Shown here piece after piece: positions 17,342 through 26,366 of a DNA stretch of 42,996 bases. The position numbers and the translations under genes are program-made. How positions within the stretch are numbered: the stretch's first letter is position 1; each line of letters opens with the position of its first letter. The stretch covers positions 1 through 42,996 of the forward strand of contig CAKKRP010000051.1 of the NCBI GenBank assembly GCA_919902765.1. Direction: 5' to 3'. Origin of the DNA: Gammaproteobacteria bacterium (GTDB lineage Bacteria; Pseudomonadota; Gammaproteobacteria; S012-40). Under the pieces are notes generated by a model. That model did not search any database, was not told where the DNA came from, and worked only from the letters and a program-made list of their open reading frames with translations.

Positions 17342-18683
17342 TGAACTGAACCCCTACGCGTTCCGGTGATGCCCCGTATTGGCTGTATTTGTCGCCAAAA
17401 CGCAACCATGTCTCCACCCAATATTCCCACGTCGTAGCCACATGTTGTGTCCAACGCGCATTCAAGATGCCACTGCCGTCGCGCGTAGCCATAAGGGAAG
17501 GTTGAATATCAATATCATGCACTACTGACATACTCATTCTTAAAAAAATGTGCGTGCCGTGCGCGATCCGTAGTGATTCCATGTCGTATCCCAGATTAAT
17601 TCCGCGCGCCGATTGGTTGGTTAAATTGTCGTGAAACTTCACGACGTTTTTCCATATCTGAAATTGATCTGAATTCATCCCCCTGTTATCACGCCACAAT
17701 TCCATGACCCACGTCGTGTTTGCCTCCGTCGTAAACGTCGCACCTGCCAGCCCTCGGGCGCGAATTTGGCCGTCGTGCGCCAACCAAGGTTGGACGGGGC
17801 TCTGGTATATATAAACATCTGCTGCGCCGAGTTGATCGCCTCTATTCAGATAGACGTTTTTATGTACGGGATAGGGATTGCCACGGTTCGCAAATCCTGC
17901 GACATAAAATGACCATGCCGCCGTTGGCACATAACTTAGCGCGACGCCCCCACCGGGATTCCCGGCCTCTATATATTGAAGAACGGCTGTGGCGGTTAAT
18001 TGATCAATACTTTTACGTCCGGTGGCGACCCATTGACGAAATCCGCGATTGAATCCCGGGTTAGTTCCACCGTATTCATATGAGTAGGAAGAAATAGTGT
18101 CATCCGAATAAATAAGGCGATACGCGGACAGCGCGTTCGCATAGGTTATATTAACCATCGGGAACCCTACGAATTTACCGGCACGATCTTCAAAATCACT
18201 TCCACGTATGCCATCTTCTAAGATGTCAATCGCGTGAAAAGATTGCCCGTCATCTAACGTCAGGTTGAGTCGCCCGATCGTAAAGGATGTTTGATCCGAA
18301 AAAATATATTTCCAAGACACTTGCGGGATATCCGCCGCAAATTTATTGGCCTCGTCTGCGGTGTTTTGCCGCTTCGTGGGAATATATTTTCTTTCAGCCG
18401 TTAGACGCGTGCGTAGCCATAGAGAGCTGTAACGCATATCGATAGCCCCTGCCAATTCCGCTGTCTGTACGGGCACGCCCGCGCCATTGTCAGCGTTGAG
18501 TGCATGGTTGATCTCGCGTTGCGCGAATTGACCATATACGAACCCTGAAAATAATGGAGCCACGGGCGATTCTACGTCTTGCATTTCTTCGGCACCAGCG
18601 GTGTGGGCAATCGTCAGCGAGACACAGATAATGACTGCTGCGCTCATCTTGTTCAGGTCGTAAACGCGGCAATTCACCGCCAT
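17322..18683 (-). CDS. Outer-membrane beta-barrel protein of the lipid-export module
   Basis: The 453-residue product has a Sec signal peptide (hydrophobic AAVIICVSLTIAHTAGAEE). It then has alternating amphipathic strands rich in Tyr, Trp and Phe and ends in ARWFF, a C-terminal aromatic typical of BAM substrates. Segments such as TIGRLNLTLDDGQSFH and GGGVALSYVPTAAWSFYVAGFANRG look like barrel strands and turns. No plug, TonB box or POTRA domain is evident. It lies in an overlapping chain with LolA-like and ABC exporter genes (10-bp overlap upstream, 20-bp downstream). This suggests it is the outer-membrane terminus of the same transport route or the receptor for the exported molecule. Family not recognised. 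Confidence 0.72.
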   Translation of the reverse strand: MAVNCRVYDLNKMSAAVIICVSLTIAHTAGAEEMQDVESPVAPLFSGFVYGQFAQREINHALNADNGAGVPVQTAELAGAIDMRYSSLWLRTRLTAERKYIPTKRQNTADEANKFAADIPQVSWKYIFSDQTSFTIGRLNLTLDDGQSFHAIDILEDGIRGSDFEDRAGKFVGFPMVNITYANALSAYRLIYSDDTISSYSYEYGGTNPGFNRGFRQWVATGRKSIDQLTATAVLQYIEAGNPGGGVALSYVPTAAWSFYVAGFANRGNPYPVHKNVYLNRGDQLGAADVYIYQSPVQPWLAHDGQIRARGLAGATFTTEANTTWVMELWRDNRGMNSDQFQIWKNVVKFHDNLTNQSARGINLGYDMESLRIAHGTHIFLRMSMSVVHDIDIQPSLMATRDGSGILNARWTQHVATTWEYWVETWLRFGDKYSQYGASPERVGVQFNARWFF

Positions 18684-19432
18684 TCTCCCAACGACTCTAG
18701 CGCGTATAATTGTTTGCTGAGTGCCTTTGGAACTGTCTGTTCAAGTACCATCTCAGTGCGATTGTCGGGCCGAATGAGGTCTTTGAACACCATACGTTTG
18801 ATACCCAATCGATCGTTAATTGTCACCGGTTTATCGAATGTCACCGATTTGAAACTTTTGCCGCTTTTCAAGAAAAAGGTTGCTTCCAACGGCCGTGCAT
18901 CGACGCGTGATACCGCCAGTTGGATGTGGGGATAAACCGCCATATCGGATTTCGCAGTGAGTTCCAATAACCACGCGGCTTCACCCGCCAACTCGATTTC
19001 GGGATGCGCGCTGTACTCCGCAGTGTAGTCATCCTGCCAGCGCATGCGGCCGATATCGCCGACCGATGCCTCGCCCAATAGACGCTGCATCGGTGTAATC
19101 CGCACGGTACGCGTACTGCGCGGAAGTTTTATCCATAATCCTTCGTTAGTCATCAACATGTGTTGGCCAGCATCCGCGCCTTCCATAACGCGAATCAACG
19201 ATTTATCCGAGCCTTGGACGGCAACCTTAAAATGACTTTCACGTTCAGATTTATCACCGTGAAACTGCACCAGGCGGACATCCATAATGGCGGCGGAATA
19301 TAACTGACGAAAATCATCTGCGCGTTTAACCAATGTCTGTGCGTCAGGTGGTGCAGCATGCACCGTACTTATTGCGAACGCCGTGATCACTAAAGCACTG
19401 CAGATTCGCTTTGGATTAGGCAATGTGCGCAT
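18674..19432 (-). CDS. LolA-like periplasmic lipid/lipoprotein-carrier protein
   Basis: The 252-residue protein has a signal peptide (ALVITAFAISTVHAAPP). The mature domain looks like the 'outer membrane lipoprotein-sorting protein' group (COG2834, LolA/TP0789-like). It forms an open beta barrel that can hold an acyl chain. Supporting segments are VKRADDFRQLYSAAIMDVRLVQF, then GLWIKLPRSTRTVRITPMQRLLGEASVGDI and VDARPLEATFFLKSGKSFKSVTF. It should ferry a hydrophobic cargo from the adjacent LolCDE/MacB-like ABC transporter across the periplasm. LolA-like proteins also occur in aryl polyene clusters. GGAG lies 8 nt before ATG 19432. The gene overlaps the downstream barrel gene by 10 bp. Confidence 0.82.
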   Translation of the reverse strand: MRTLPNPKRICSALVITAFAISTVHAAPPDAQTLVKRADDFRQLYSAAIMDVRLVQFHGDKSERESHFKVAVQGSDKSLIRVMEGADAGQHMLMTNEGLWIKLPRSTRTVRITPMQRLLGEASVGDIGRMRWQDDYTAEYSAHPEIELAGEAAWLLELTAKSDMAVYPHIQLAVSRVDARPLEATFFLKSGKSFKSVTFDKPVTINDRLGIKRMVFKDLIRPDNRTEMVLEQTVPKALSKQLYALESLGEWR

Positions 19433-19449
19433 ATCAAAATCTCCAAAAG

Positions 19450-20676
19450 TTAGTTGTGATTCAACTGTTCAAGGATAGTCATACGTCTTGAAGATATCAG
19501 TGAAAGCGCTGCGGCAAGTACACCAACAATGACCATTCCCAAAAGCGTCAATCCATAGGCCGTAGGTTCTATAAATATCAATAGCGGGTAGGAGGTGGTG
19601 CGCCCGGGCGGTGGCGGCATTTCAATTCCGGAAAAATTGATGGCCAATGCCAAAACGATTGCGAGTAATAGTCCTGAAATGCCCCCAATCATGCCCACAA
19701 TGCCGCCTTCCAGGAGAAAGTTTTGGCGAATACGCAGCGCTGGAATACCGAAGGCACGCAACGTTCCTTGTTCCCTTATGCGTTCAAACAGGCTCATCAG
19801 CATCGCGTTGGATACCGACAACAACACTACGATGAGAATAATTGCGCCAAGTACGCCGAAAATATTGCTGTATAAGGTGACCACTTGTTGATAAAACGGT
19901 GCCAGGTCTATCCAACGTTTTATCTCCAAGTCAGTCAGCCGCGCGTGCAGGCCTTGCGCAACGGCGTCTGTACGCGCGGTGTCATTGAGCACCACAACGA
20001 CGCGCGATATGCGCTGCGTATCCAATAAACTTTGTGAAGTGGCCAGCGGCATCATGATCGCACGCCGGTCTAATTCGGGAATTCCGGTGCGATATATGCC
20101 AGATACGATAAGATCAATGGCATTTAGCACACCTTTTTCCGTGGTTGCTAGCACGGTCACGCGGTCGCCGGCTTTGACACCCAGTGCCCGGGCCAAATCA
20201 ACCGCGATTATGACTTTGTTTTGATCGGCTTCACTGCTGACTGGCAGGCTATCGCCATCTACTATGGCGGCAAACACACCGGAGAGGCGAGTTTCCTGTT
20301 CCGGTTCTACACCGCTTCCAACAACCGCCAGTGTACGATCACCTGCGGCGATGAGTCCCTCGAATAAAACGCGTTGCATACTAAAGCGCACGCCAGGAAG
20401 GGCGGCGGCGTTCGTCATCGCGGCGCTCGCTTGTTGCTGGCTCAATCCGTTGTCCATGGGTGTTTTTTCGAAGCCGGCAAACTGCCCTTTTGCACCGATT
20501 TGAATGTGACCCAGTTGCCCCGCAATCGTTGCTTCACGTAGACCGTGAAAAGAGGCACTCACAAAACCTGTGGCAGATAAGATCGCCGCCGTGCCCGCTG
20601 AGAAAATTAGAACCGAAAGCAGGGTGCGACGCTTATTACGCAACACATTGCGATAGGCAAACGCTAACCATTTCAT
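19450..20676 (-). CDS. FtsX/LolC/MacB-type ABC transporter permease
   Basis: The 408-residue inner-membrane protein has the MacB/LolC topology. One N-terminal helix (RTLLSVLIFSAGTAAILSATG) is followed by a large periplasmic core of about 220 residues. Three helices then carry the FtsX domain (VVLLSVSNAMLMSLFERIREQGTLRAFGI is the cytoplasmic coupling segment). This family uses ATP to push lipoproteins, lipids or peptides out of the inner-membrane outer leaflet. It overlaps its ATPase gene by 4 bp, so the two are translationally coupled. Only one permease gene is present, implying a homodimer as in MacB rather than a LolC/LolE heterodimer. Confidence 0.9.
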   Translation of the reverse strand: MKWLAFAYRNVLRNKRRTLLSVLIFSAGTAAILSATGFVSASFHGLREATIAGQLGHIQIGAKGQFAGFEKTPMDNGLSQQQASAAMTNAAALPGVRFSMQRVLFEGLIAAGDRTLAVVGSGVEPEQETRLSGVFAAIVDGDSLPVSSEADQNKVIIAVDLARALGVKAGDRVTVLATTEKGVLNAIDLIVSGIYRTGIPELDRRAIMMPLATSQSLLDTQRISRVVVVLNDTARTDAVAQGLHARLTDLEIKRWIDLAPFYQQVVTLYSNIFGVLGAIILIVVLLSVSNAMLMSLFERIREQGTLRAFGIPALRIRQNFLLEGGIVGMIGGISGLLLAIVLALAINFSGIEMPPPPGRTTSYPLLIFIEPTAYGLTLLGMVIVGVLAAALSLISSRRMTILEQLNHN

Positions 20677-21374
20677 GAATACAAAACTCCGTCGCTCAAT
20701 GTATATACCATGCGCGCACGTTTGATGACGCGCGGATCGTGTGTAGCTACCACAAAAGTGGTGCCGAGATCGTCCGTAAGCTTTACCATGAGATCGATCA
20801 AATCCTCGGTAGTGGTACCGTCAAGATTTGCGGTAGGTTCGTCCGCCAACACCAATAGCGGCTTGCGCACCAATGCGCGCGCGACTGCGACGCGTTGTTG
20901 TTGCCCGCCGGACAATTGGTTAGGGCGGTTATTTACTCGTTCCGCCAAGCCCACGGCATGGAGGACTTCTAATGCACGCTGCCTACGTTCACGCGCGGAG
21001 ATAGGTGAGGGATACAATGGCAGCTCGACGTTTTCTACAGCGGATAACACCGGTACTAGATTAAAATTCTGAAAAATAAATCCAAGATGTTCACGCCGTA
21101 ATTTTTCGAGCTCACGCTCATCGTTCAAGGCCACCGCGTTGCCAGCGAGCGTTATTTCACCCGCTGCGGGTGGATCCAACAGACCGAGTACATTTAACAG
21201 TGAACTTTTACCGCTCCCTGACGGGCCGCAGATAGCGATAAAATCTCCGGCTGCAACGTCGATATTTACGTTATTGAGCGCCTGTACCCGTGTGTCGCCG
21301 CGTTGATGGGTTTTATATAAACCGCGACCAGATATCGCTGTTGAAGTCGCTCCGTTCATTGATAGCGCGTCCAT
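20673..21374 (-). CDS. LolD/MacB-type ABC transporter ATP-binding protein
   Basis: The 233-residue ATPase shows Walker A GPSGSGKSS (50-58), the Q-loop region FIFQNFNLVPVLSAVENV, signature LSGGQQQRVAVARAL, Walker B LLVLADEPTANLD and the switch His in VVATHDPR. These place it in the LolD/MacB/FtsE subfamily that partners with FtsX-type permeases, and it overlaps that permease gene. The first ATG (21374) overlaps the preceding gene by 19 bp, and Met6 is an alternative start. All catalytic motifs are intact. Confidence 0.93.
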   Translation of the reverse strand: MDALSMNGATSTAISGRGLYKTHQRGDTRVQALNNVNIDVAAGDFIAICGPSGSGKSSLLNVLGLLDPPAAGEITLAGNAVALNDERELEKLRREHLGFIFQNFNLVPVLSAVENVELPLYPSPISARERRQRALEVLHAVGLAERVNNRPNQLSGGQQQRVAVARALVRKPLLVLADEPTANLDGTTTEDLIDLMVKLTDDLGTTFVVATHDPRVIKRARMVYTLSDGVLYS

Positions 21375-21976
21375 ATTGTGTTGGCTGTATCGGCATTCGC
21401 AAGCCGGGCCTTTTGTAGATACGTTTGGGAATTTGACGTGTCGTTCTCACGCGCCGTCAGCACTGCCAGCCAGGCGTACGCGCTCGCTTGGTGTGCCGGA
21501 CTGATGCTGGAAAATAAAGGATGATTGATCACTGCTTTAAAATCCGCTCGGGCGGTGGATCCGCGACCAAACAACTTTGGGATGCGGGCACTGGTCGTGC
21601 CGCGTACCATGCGCACCTCGATTTCCATGCGTGTACTGGCACTCTGCCTCTCCGCTACAACTGCCGCGACCCCATCATCCATCAAGTCAATCCCTTCCTT
21701 CAGGGAGCTAAGCTTACGCCACGGCAAAATGGATTCTCGCGCAATCATTGCCGCCAACGACCCACGGTACGTCATGGCCCGGCCATCCCGTGGGTGCGCC
21801 TCTGAATATTCCGACGCGAGATCAAAAGCGTGCTCTATGGTGTCATAGTCCCCTAAACGTTGGGCACTGTCGTAGGCAGCGGTAATGTTTTCCCAGGACG
21901 GATTACCGCTGCTGTTTGCCATCATACCGGCACCGAAAAATATTATTGCAGTGAAACCAGCGTATAAAAATTTCAT
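21356..21976 (-). CDS. Hypothetical exported helical-repeat (TPR-like) protein
   Basis: The 206-residue product has an N-terminal hydrophobic segment (MKFLYAGFTAIIFFGAGMMANS), either a signal peptide or an anchor. The remainder is mostly helical, with TPR-like spacing (WENITAAYDSAQRLGDYDTIEHAFDLASEYSEAHPRD...AYAWLAVLTARENDTSNSQTYLQKARLA). It overlaps the thioesterase gene by 4 bp and the ABC ATPase gene by 19 bp, firmly linking it to the export module. TPR-like periplasmic proteins often act as scaffolds, so a role in assembling the transporter is an inference. No enzymatic residue pattern was seen. Confidence 0.65.
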   Translation of the reverse strand: MKFLYAGFTAIIFFGAGMMANSSGNPSWENITAAYDSAQRLGDYDTIEHAFDLASEYSEAHPRDGRAMTYRGSLAAMIARESILPWRKLSSLKEGIDLMDDGVAAVVAERQSASTRMEIEVRMVRGTTSARIPKLFGRGSTARADFKAVINHPLFSSISPAHQASAYAWLAVLTARENDTSNSQTYLQKARLANADTANTIWTRYQ

Positions 21977-22443
21977 GTGCGTTCTCCTACTGTAGTGTGA
22001 ATTTTGCTGAAAGATTCAGTGCGGCCTCGCGCGCCAATCTGCTGGGATTTGCGCGATAGACTTCTAAGCAACTCATCCGGTAAGCGTGAAATCTGCTTGC
22101 GCCGGGCGGATACCGCGACCACATCCGCGTTTACCTTCGCAACGATATCTTGGCCGCGCACGATATCGGTACGCCAGATGCTGCGCGCGGCGCTCACGGA
22201 TTCCAATACCGTGTGTGCGATGAGTTCATCCTCCAATCGTGCCGGAGTTCGAAAAGTCGCTGTCATTTTATGCACCACCAAGAGCGTATCATGGTCATGG
22301 GCGATCGTATCGAAGCTGTACCCCTCGCCTATCATCCATTGCAAACGCGAGCGTTCGGCCAGCTCGATATAACGGCCGTGATACATGACACCACCGGCAT
22401 CGGTATCGGCGTAAGCCACTGTCTGGCGGACGATGCCATACAT
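21973..22443 (-). CDS. Hotdog-fold acyl-CoA/acyl-ACP thioesterase (4HBT/YbgC type)
   Basis: The 156-residue protein has the 4HBT thioesterase signature YADTDAGGVMYHGRYIELAER, with the catalytic aspartate most likely Asp15 and the following HGRY pattern. The family hydrolyses acyl thioesters. In this operon it probably releases the finished chain from the ACP or edits stalled intermediates. ApeK has an equivalent place in aryl polyene clusters. The start codon shares one base with the stop of the double-ketosynthase gene, and its end overlaps the next gene by 4 bp. The basic C-terminal tail (about 130-156) is extra to the core fold. Confidence 0.85.
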   Translation of the reverse strand: MYGIVRQTVAYADTDAGGVMYHGRYIELAERSRLQWMIGEGYSFDTIAHDHDTLLVVHKMTATFRTPARLEDELIAHTVLESVSAARSIWRTDIVRGQDIVAKVNADVVAVSARRKQISRLPDELLRSLSRKSQQIGARGRTESFSKIHTTVGERT

Positions 22444-24833
22444 TAATGAACCCCCTCGGCATTGGACACTATCACTGCGCTAAATTCGCCGCCGGCGCTG
22501 GTATGTAGCACTAAAATATGGCGCGGGTTCACGATGTTGCTGGGTTTTGTCTCCTGCGCCTGGGGAGGCTCGGAATGGCGGGCAAGGATCTCCGCAGCTA
22601 ACAATATATGCATCGGAAATAACGCAGAGGGTGCCATACCGGTCGCAGACGCGGCACTCACACGCGGTGGAACAGCGCGGCCAAACAACGCTTCAAGCGC
22701 GCTTGCCTCTGCCAACAATAGATTGCGTGGTCCAGTGCCCGGCAAAACTACGGCATCGATTTCTTTCGCAGTAATCTTTGCCGCTGCGAGTGCTTGGTTT
22801 GCGGCCCGTTGTAGCCCAGTACCGGAAGGATCTACACTGTCCAACAGTCCGTCTTGCGCAAGACCGATACCGCTGATAAGCGCGGCAACGCGTGCGTTGC
22901 GCGCCCTTGCAATGGAAAGACGTTCTAACAGCACTGCACCCGCGCCTTCGCCGGGATTCACGCCGGGCGTTGCCCTAAACGGCATCACCGCATCTGTGGC
23001 CAGCAATCCGATATCTTGTAGTGCACGGATCACCAGCGGGGACAGTTCGTCACCGCCTACACTGAGCGCGCGATCTTGACGACCATCCCTGACCAGCGCG
23101 TGTGCGTACGAAAATGCGGTGACGGCGCCGCAAAAAGTCGTATTAAATCCTTTGATACCAAACTCAATTGAAATTTGGCCGCCCATCGCATTCATCGTGG
23201 TCATCGGGAAATGAATTGCACTGCCAAATTGAAGTCCTTCATCGAAAATGCTGGTCATGAATTTTTCTACACTGCGTTGGGCACCGTGGGTGATACCGCA
23301 GATTAACGCGCAACGATAGGGGTCTGCAGCGATCAATGCCCGCCCACCGGCCGCGACTATCGCTTGTTCCGCCGCTAATGCGCCGGATTTAATCATCGTG
23401 GAACTGCGTGGATTGCACGGTGCCTTGACGCCTTTTAGGACTTTTTCCGCACGCCCTGCATGTACACCCCACTGGTCGTCACGTGGAAGTGGGCCGGGTG
23501 TGTTCCAGAGTCTGTCAAACAATGCTTGTGTCGTTAAACCAAAATCACCTACCGCCCCTCCACCGACTATGGCCACCGCGTCATCAAGCAAACGGTGCGC
23601 CGCCGGGCCGGCCTTGCGCGTAACGACCAGGGAAGAATTGTTACCACCGAAACCATAGTTGTTGCAGAGAAACGCGTTTACGTTATGTTTCTGCGCCTCA
23701 TTCGGGACGTAGTTGAGGGGCGGGCAACCTGCGCGGGGCGCATTGAAATGGCGGGTCGGTGGCACCAGACCTTGCTCCGCGAATAACAGCGTGACAATCA
23801 ATTCGACGACACCGGAGGCACCCAATGTGTGGCCCAAAAAGGATTTCGGAGACGACAGGGGGGTGTGATTGCCGACGACGCGGGCGGTAGCCAGGGATTC
23901 CGGGATATCATTAGCGTCGGTTCCGGTACCATGCGCCGACACGTAATCGATGTCGGAGGCAACCATACCCGCATCGGCCAATGCAAAACGCATGGCGGCT
24001 TCTACACCGCGCCCCTCGGTATCCGTTGCCGTTTCATGGTAGGCGTCGCCTGACAGACCATAGCCCCTGATCCATGCCAGGGGTTGTTTGCTGCGCTGCT
24101 GTGCGGATTCCGTACGTTCCAATATCACCACACCCGCACCTTCACCCAGCGTGATACCAGGGGGCGTGGAAAACGGCGCAGAAGGTGAAGTACTCATCGC
24201 GCGCAATGCATTGAATCCGGCAAGTATGGACGGTGATACCGTGTCCGTACCGATTACGATGACACAATCCACCTCATTGCGGATCAACCAATCAGATGCC
24301 AACCCAACTGCGGTGTTACTGCTTGCGCACGCCGAGGAAATGGTCGATTTTGGGCCTAATGCACCCACTCGTTTCGAAACCACGGAGGCCGTATGATCGG
24401 TCGAAGCGGCCGCGAGCCATGCGGCAGGTGTCTTGCCGTTATTGGCCGCCCTGAGGTGCAGGAAACTCTTTTCAATGTGTTGGATGCCGGAATGTGAGGT
24501 ACCGACAATCACGCCTACGCGTTCAGGCGCGTACCCTGCCGTCGCAAAGGCCGCTTGCGCAAGCGCTTCTTCGGTCGCGGCAATAGCGAACCACGCGCCG
24601 CGATCAAAATGGCTGCGTTCTTTTTCGGTTAGGCCAAAATCCTTGGCTTCCGGGGCAAACTCCGATACCCAATCGCTGGCCAACGCGGTGCCGTCAAAGC
24701 TCTTAACGTGGTCTATCGCATCGCCACCCGCGATAAGTGTTCGCGCCACTGCCTCGCACCCGCGCGCCACCGGCAGGCAAATTCCCATGCCAGTGACACA
24801 CACCCCTTCTGCACTTCTATATTGAGGTAACAT
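22443..24833 (-). CDS. Fused tandem beta-ketoacyl-ACP synthase (active KS plus degenerate, CLF-like KS)
   Basis: The 796-residue protein holds two FabF-type thiolase-fold domains. KS1 (about 10-405) has the full triad: Cys169 in SSACASS, His301 in AHGTGTD, and His335 in FLGHTLGASG, plus Lys330. KS2 (about 418-795) keeps a cysteine (Cys568, TFCGAVTAF) and the GGDE turn, but HGTGT has become PGTGP (698-702) and the second His motif has become ASATGMAPS. KS2 should therefore be unable to decarboxylate malonyl-ACP. An active KS with an inactive mate matches the KS-chain-length-factor heterodimers of type II polyketide and aryl polyene synthases, here joined in one chain. KS2 probably fixes chain length or stabilises the dimer. 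AGGAG lies 9 nt before ATG 24833. The gene abuts fabG-like and thioesterase genes. Confidence 0.9.
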   Translation of the reverse strand: MLPQYRSAEGVCVTGMGICLPVARGCEAVARTLIAGGDAIDHVKSFDGTALASDWVSEFAPEAKDFGLTEKERSHFDRGAWFAIAATEEALAQAAFATAGYAPERVGVIVGTSHSGIQHIEKSFLHLRAANNGKTPAAWLAAASTDHTASVVSKRVGALGPKSTISSACASSNTAVGLASDWLIRNEVDCVIVIGTDTVSPSILAGFNALRAMSTSPSAPFSTPPGITLGEGAGVVILERTESAQQRSKQPLAWIRGYGLSGDAYHETATDTEGRGVEAAMRFALADAGMVASDIDYVSAHGTGTDANDIPESLATARVVGNHTPLSSPKSFLGHTLGASGVVELIVTLLFAEQGLVPPTRHFNAPRAGCPPLNYVPNEAQKHNVNAFLCNNYGFGGNNSSLVVTRKAGPAAHRLLDDAVAIVGGGAVGDFGLTTQALFDRLWNTPGPLPRDDQWGVHAGRAEKVLKGVKAPCNPRSSTMIKSGALAAEQAIVAAGGRALIAADPYRCALICGITHGAQRSVEKFMTSIFDEGLQFGSAIHFPMTTMNAMGGQISIEFGIKGFNTTFCGAVTAFSYAHALVRDGRQDRALSVGGDELSPLVIRALQDIGLLATDAVMPFRATPGVNPGEGAGAVLLERLSIARARNARVAALISGIGLAQDGLLDSVDPSGTGLQRAANQALAAAKITAKEIDAVVLPGTGPRNLLLAEASALEALFGRAVPPRVSAASATGMAPSALFPMHILLAAEILARHSEPPQAQETKPSNIVNPRHILVLHTSAGGEFSAVIVSNAEGVH

Positions 24834-24850
24834 CTCTATTTTCTCCTGAT

Positions 24851-25663
24851 TTACCGTTTGAATCCGCCGTCTATGCGCAATGTGCTGCCCTGTAAATAGC
24901 CGGGAGACAATAGAAACACCACTGCTGACGCCACTTCTGCGACTTCGCCCATCCGTTTTAATGCAGTCGCTGCCAAAATATGGTCATACATTTCAGGCTC
25001 TAGGACGTTCACCATTTCGGTACGTATGAATCCTGGCGCGATTGCATTGACCCGTAGACCTTGTTCTCCGTAGCGCCTGCCTAGCCACTGCGTAAAACCC
25101 ACCAATGCACCCTTGCTTGTCGCGTAAGACACCTGCCCCTCTTTCCCGGAAATTCCCGCTAATGATGCTACGACCACGACCGAGGGATCGGGTTGGCGCA
25201 ACAACGCCGGAAGCGCGGCCAGCGTTAAGCGTGCCGTTCCGCCGAAATTGGCGTTTAACACCCGTTGCCAGCGCGCTGCGTCCATCGTTAAAAACGCGCC
25301 GTCATCGGTCAGGCCGGCGTTATTGACGAGCGCGTCTAAACGGCCGAAATGCGTCTCCACTTGAGCGGGTAGGTTGCGCACACTTTCTTCACTCGCCAAG
25401 TCCACGGCAAATGCTTGAACGCGTTGTTCAGAATCCATAATTCCTTCGCGCAAGGTTTGTAAAAATAAATCGGCGACGCTGGCCTCGCTACGATAAGTAA
25501 AGCCTACATTCCATCCGTCACTCACCAATTTTGTTACGATCGCACGCCCGATTCCACGTGTGCCGCCGGTAACGAGTACCGTTTTACGCAGTACCGGCAC
25601 CGCAGATGCGCCAACGCCACAATCGGCAGGTTGCAGCGTAATATTCGCTTGTTTGCTTGTCAT
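24851..25663 (-). CDS. 3-oxoacyl-ACP reductase (FabG-like SDR)
   Basis: It reduces beta-ketoacyl-ACP with NADPH. The classical SDR motifs are complete: cofactor loop VTGGTRGIGRA, VNNAG, catalytic Ser in SLAGISGKEG, the Tyr-x3-Lys pair in SYATSKGALVG, and PGFIRTEM. ATG 25663 (MTSKQANITL) is chosen because AAAGGA lies about 8 nt upstream and it follows the previous stop by 17 bp. A longer frame from 25705 would overlap that gene without a clear ribosome-binding site. From this start the protein is 270 residues, with a 26-residue N-terminal extension beyond the usual FabG start. It acts in the elongation cycle with the KS, ACP and dehydratase of the operon. Confidence 0.92.
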   Translation of the reverse strand: MTSKQANITLQPADCGVGASAVPVLRKTVLVTGGTRGIGRAIVTKLVSDGWNVGFTYRSEASVADLFLQTLREGIMDSEQRVQAFAVDLASEESVRNLPAQVETHFGRLDALVNNAGLTDDGAFLTMDAARWQRVLNANFGGTARLTLAALPALLRQPDPSVVVVASLAGISGKEGQVSYATSKGALVGFTQWLGRRYGEQGLRVNAIAPGFIRTEMVNVLEPEMYDHILAATALKRMGEVAEVASAVVFLLSPGYLQGSTLRIDGGFKR

Positions 25664-25679
25664 GAGTAGTCCTTTTGTC

Positions 25680-26357
25680 CTAGACGTTGTTTTCGGGATA
25701 GCCAATACCTACCGGCAATACCATACCCGCCAGAGGAATACCCTTGAGCTCGATAAGCGCGCGTAGAAATTTCGCAACATCAATGCTTTTTTGCGGCCTA
25801 AATTTGATGGCAAAGGCCTTCAAGTTTGTACGCGCATCTTTCCACAACGCTGCATCCAATTGCTCCGCAAGCGGCTGGACGTGCAAAGCATTCAACTTCA
25901 CGCCAAAACAAAATACTTCTTTGGCTAAGCTCTTAATGGCACCCACAAGCGCCCGCGAACGCATAGGTTGGGCGGCGACAGGGAGGTAATATTGCATGCT
26001 ATCTTCTTGTAGAAGCACCCATACCTGCCCGTCATCACGACGTGACAACATCTGAACACTGGCCTTTATCTCGCCCAAAGTACGTGCAAGATCATGTTGA
26101 ATCTTGCCAATATCCTCAGGTGTCTCTGCCACCTCAGCGCCGTCCTGCAGGCCGAACACAATGCGCTCGAAAGGCCCGTAGGCAGAATCCCATTTTAATA
26201 ATTCGTTTGGAATGTCGTTTCCTACGATATCAATTCCCGGCTCAGACTTACGAGCGTGGGTGGTAACCGAATGACCCGCTTCCGCAAGTTCCTTTGAAAG
26301 CGCTAAACCTAGCGAATGATCAGCATCTACAATAAGAACCCGTTGTTTTTTGTCCAT
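25680..26357 (-). CDS. Degenerate SDR-family protein, probable non-catalytic partner of the ketoreductase
   Basis: The 225-residue protein looks like a Rossmann-fold short-chain dehydrogenase. An N-terminal beta-strand/helix (QRVLIVDADHSLGLALSKELAEAGHSV) stands where the glycine-rich cofactor loop would be, and a later helix reads RSRALVGAIKSLAKEV. The TGxxxGxG loop is altered to DADHSLG, and the catalytic Tyr of YxxxK is absent from the aligned helix. NADPH reduction therefore seems unlikely. Being next to an intact FabG-like gene, it may form a heteromer with it. A regulatory or scaffolding role is possible. GAGGT lies about 7 nt before ATG 26357. Assignment as SDR rests on fold-like pattern only. 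Confidence 0.6.
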   Translation of the reverse strand: MDKKQRVLIVDADHSLGLALSKELAEAGHSVTTHARKSEPGIDIVGNDIPNELLKWDSAYGPFERIVFGLQDGAEVAETPEDIGKIQHDLARTLGEIKASVQMLSRRDDGQVWVLLQEDSMQYYLPVAAQPMRSRALVGAIKSLAKEVFCFGVKLNALHVQPLAEQLDAALWKDARTNLKAFAIKFRPQKSIDVAKFLRALIELKGIPLAGMVLPVGIGYPENNV

Positions 26358-26366
26358 AACTATACC

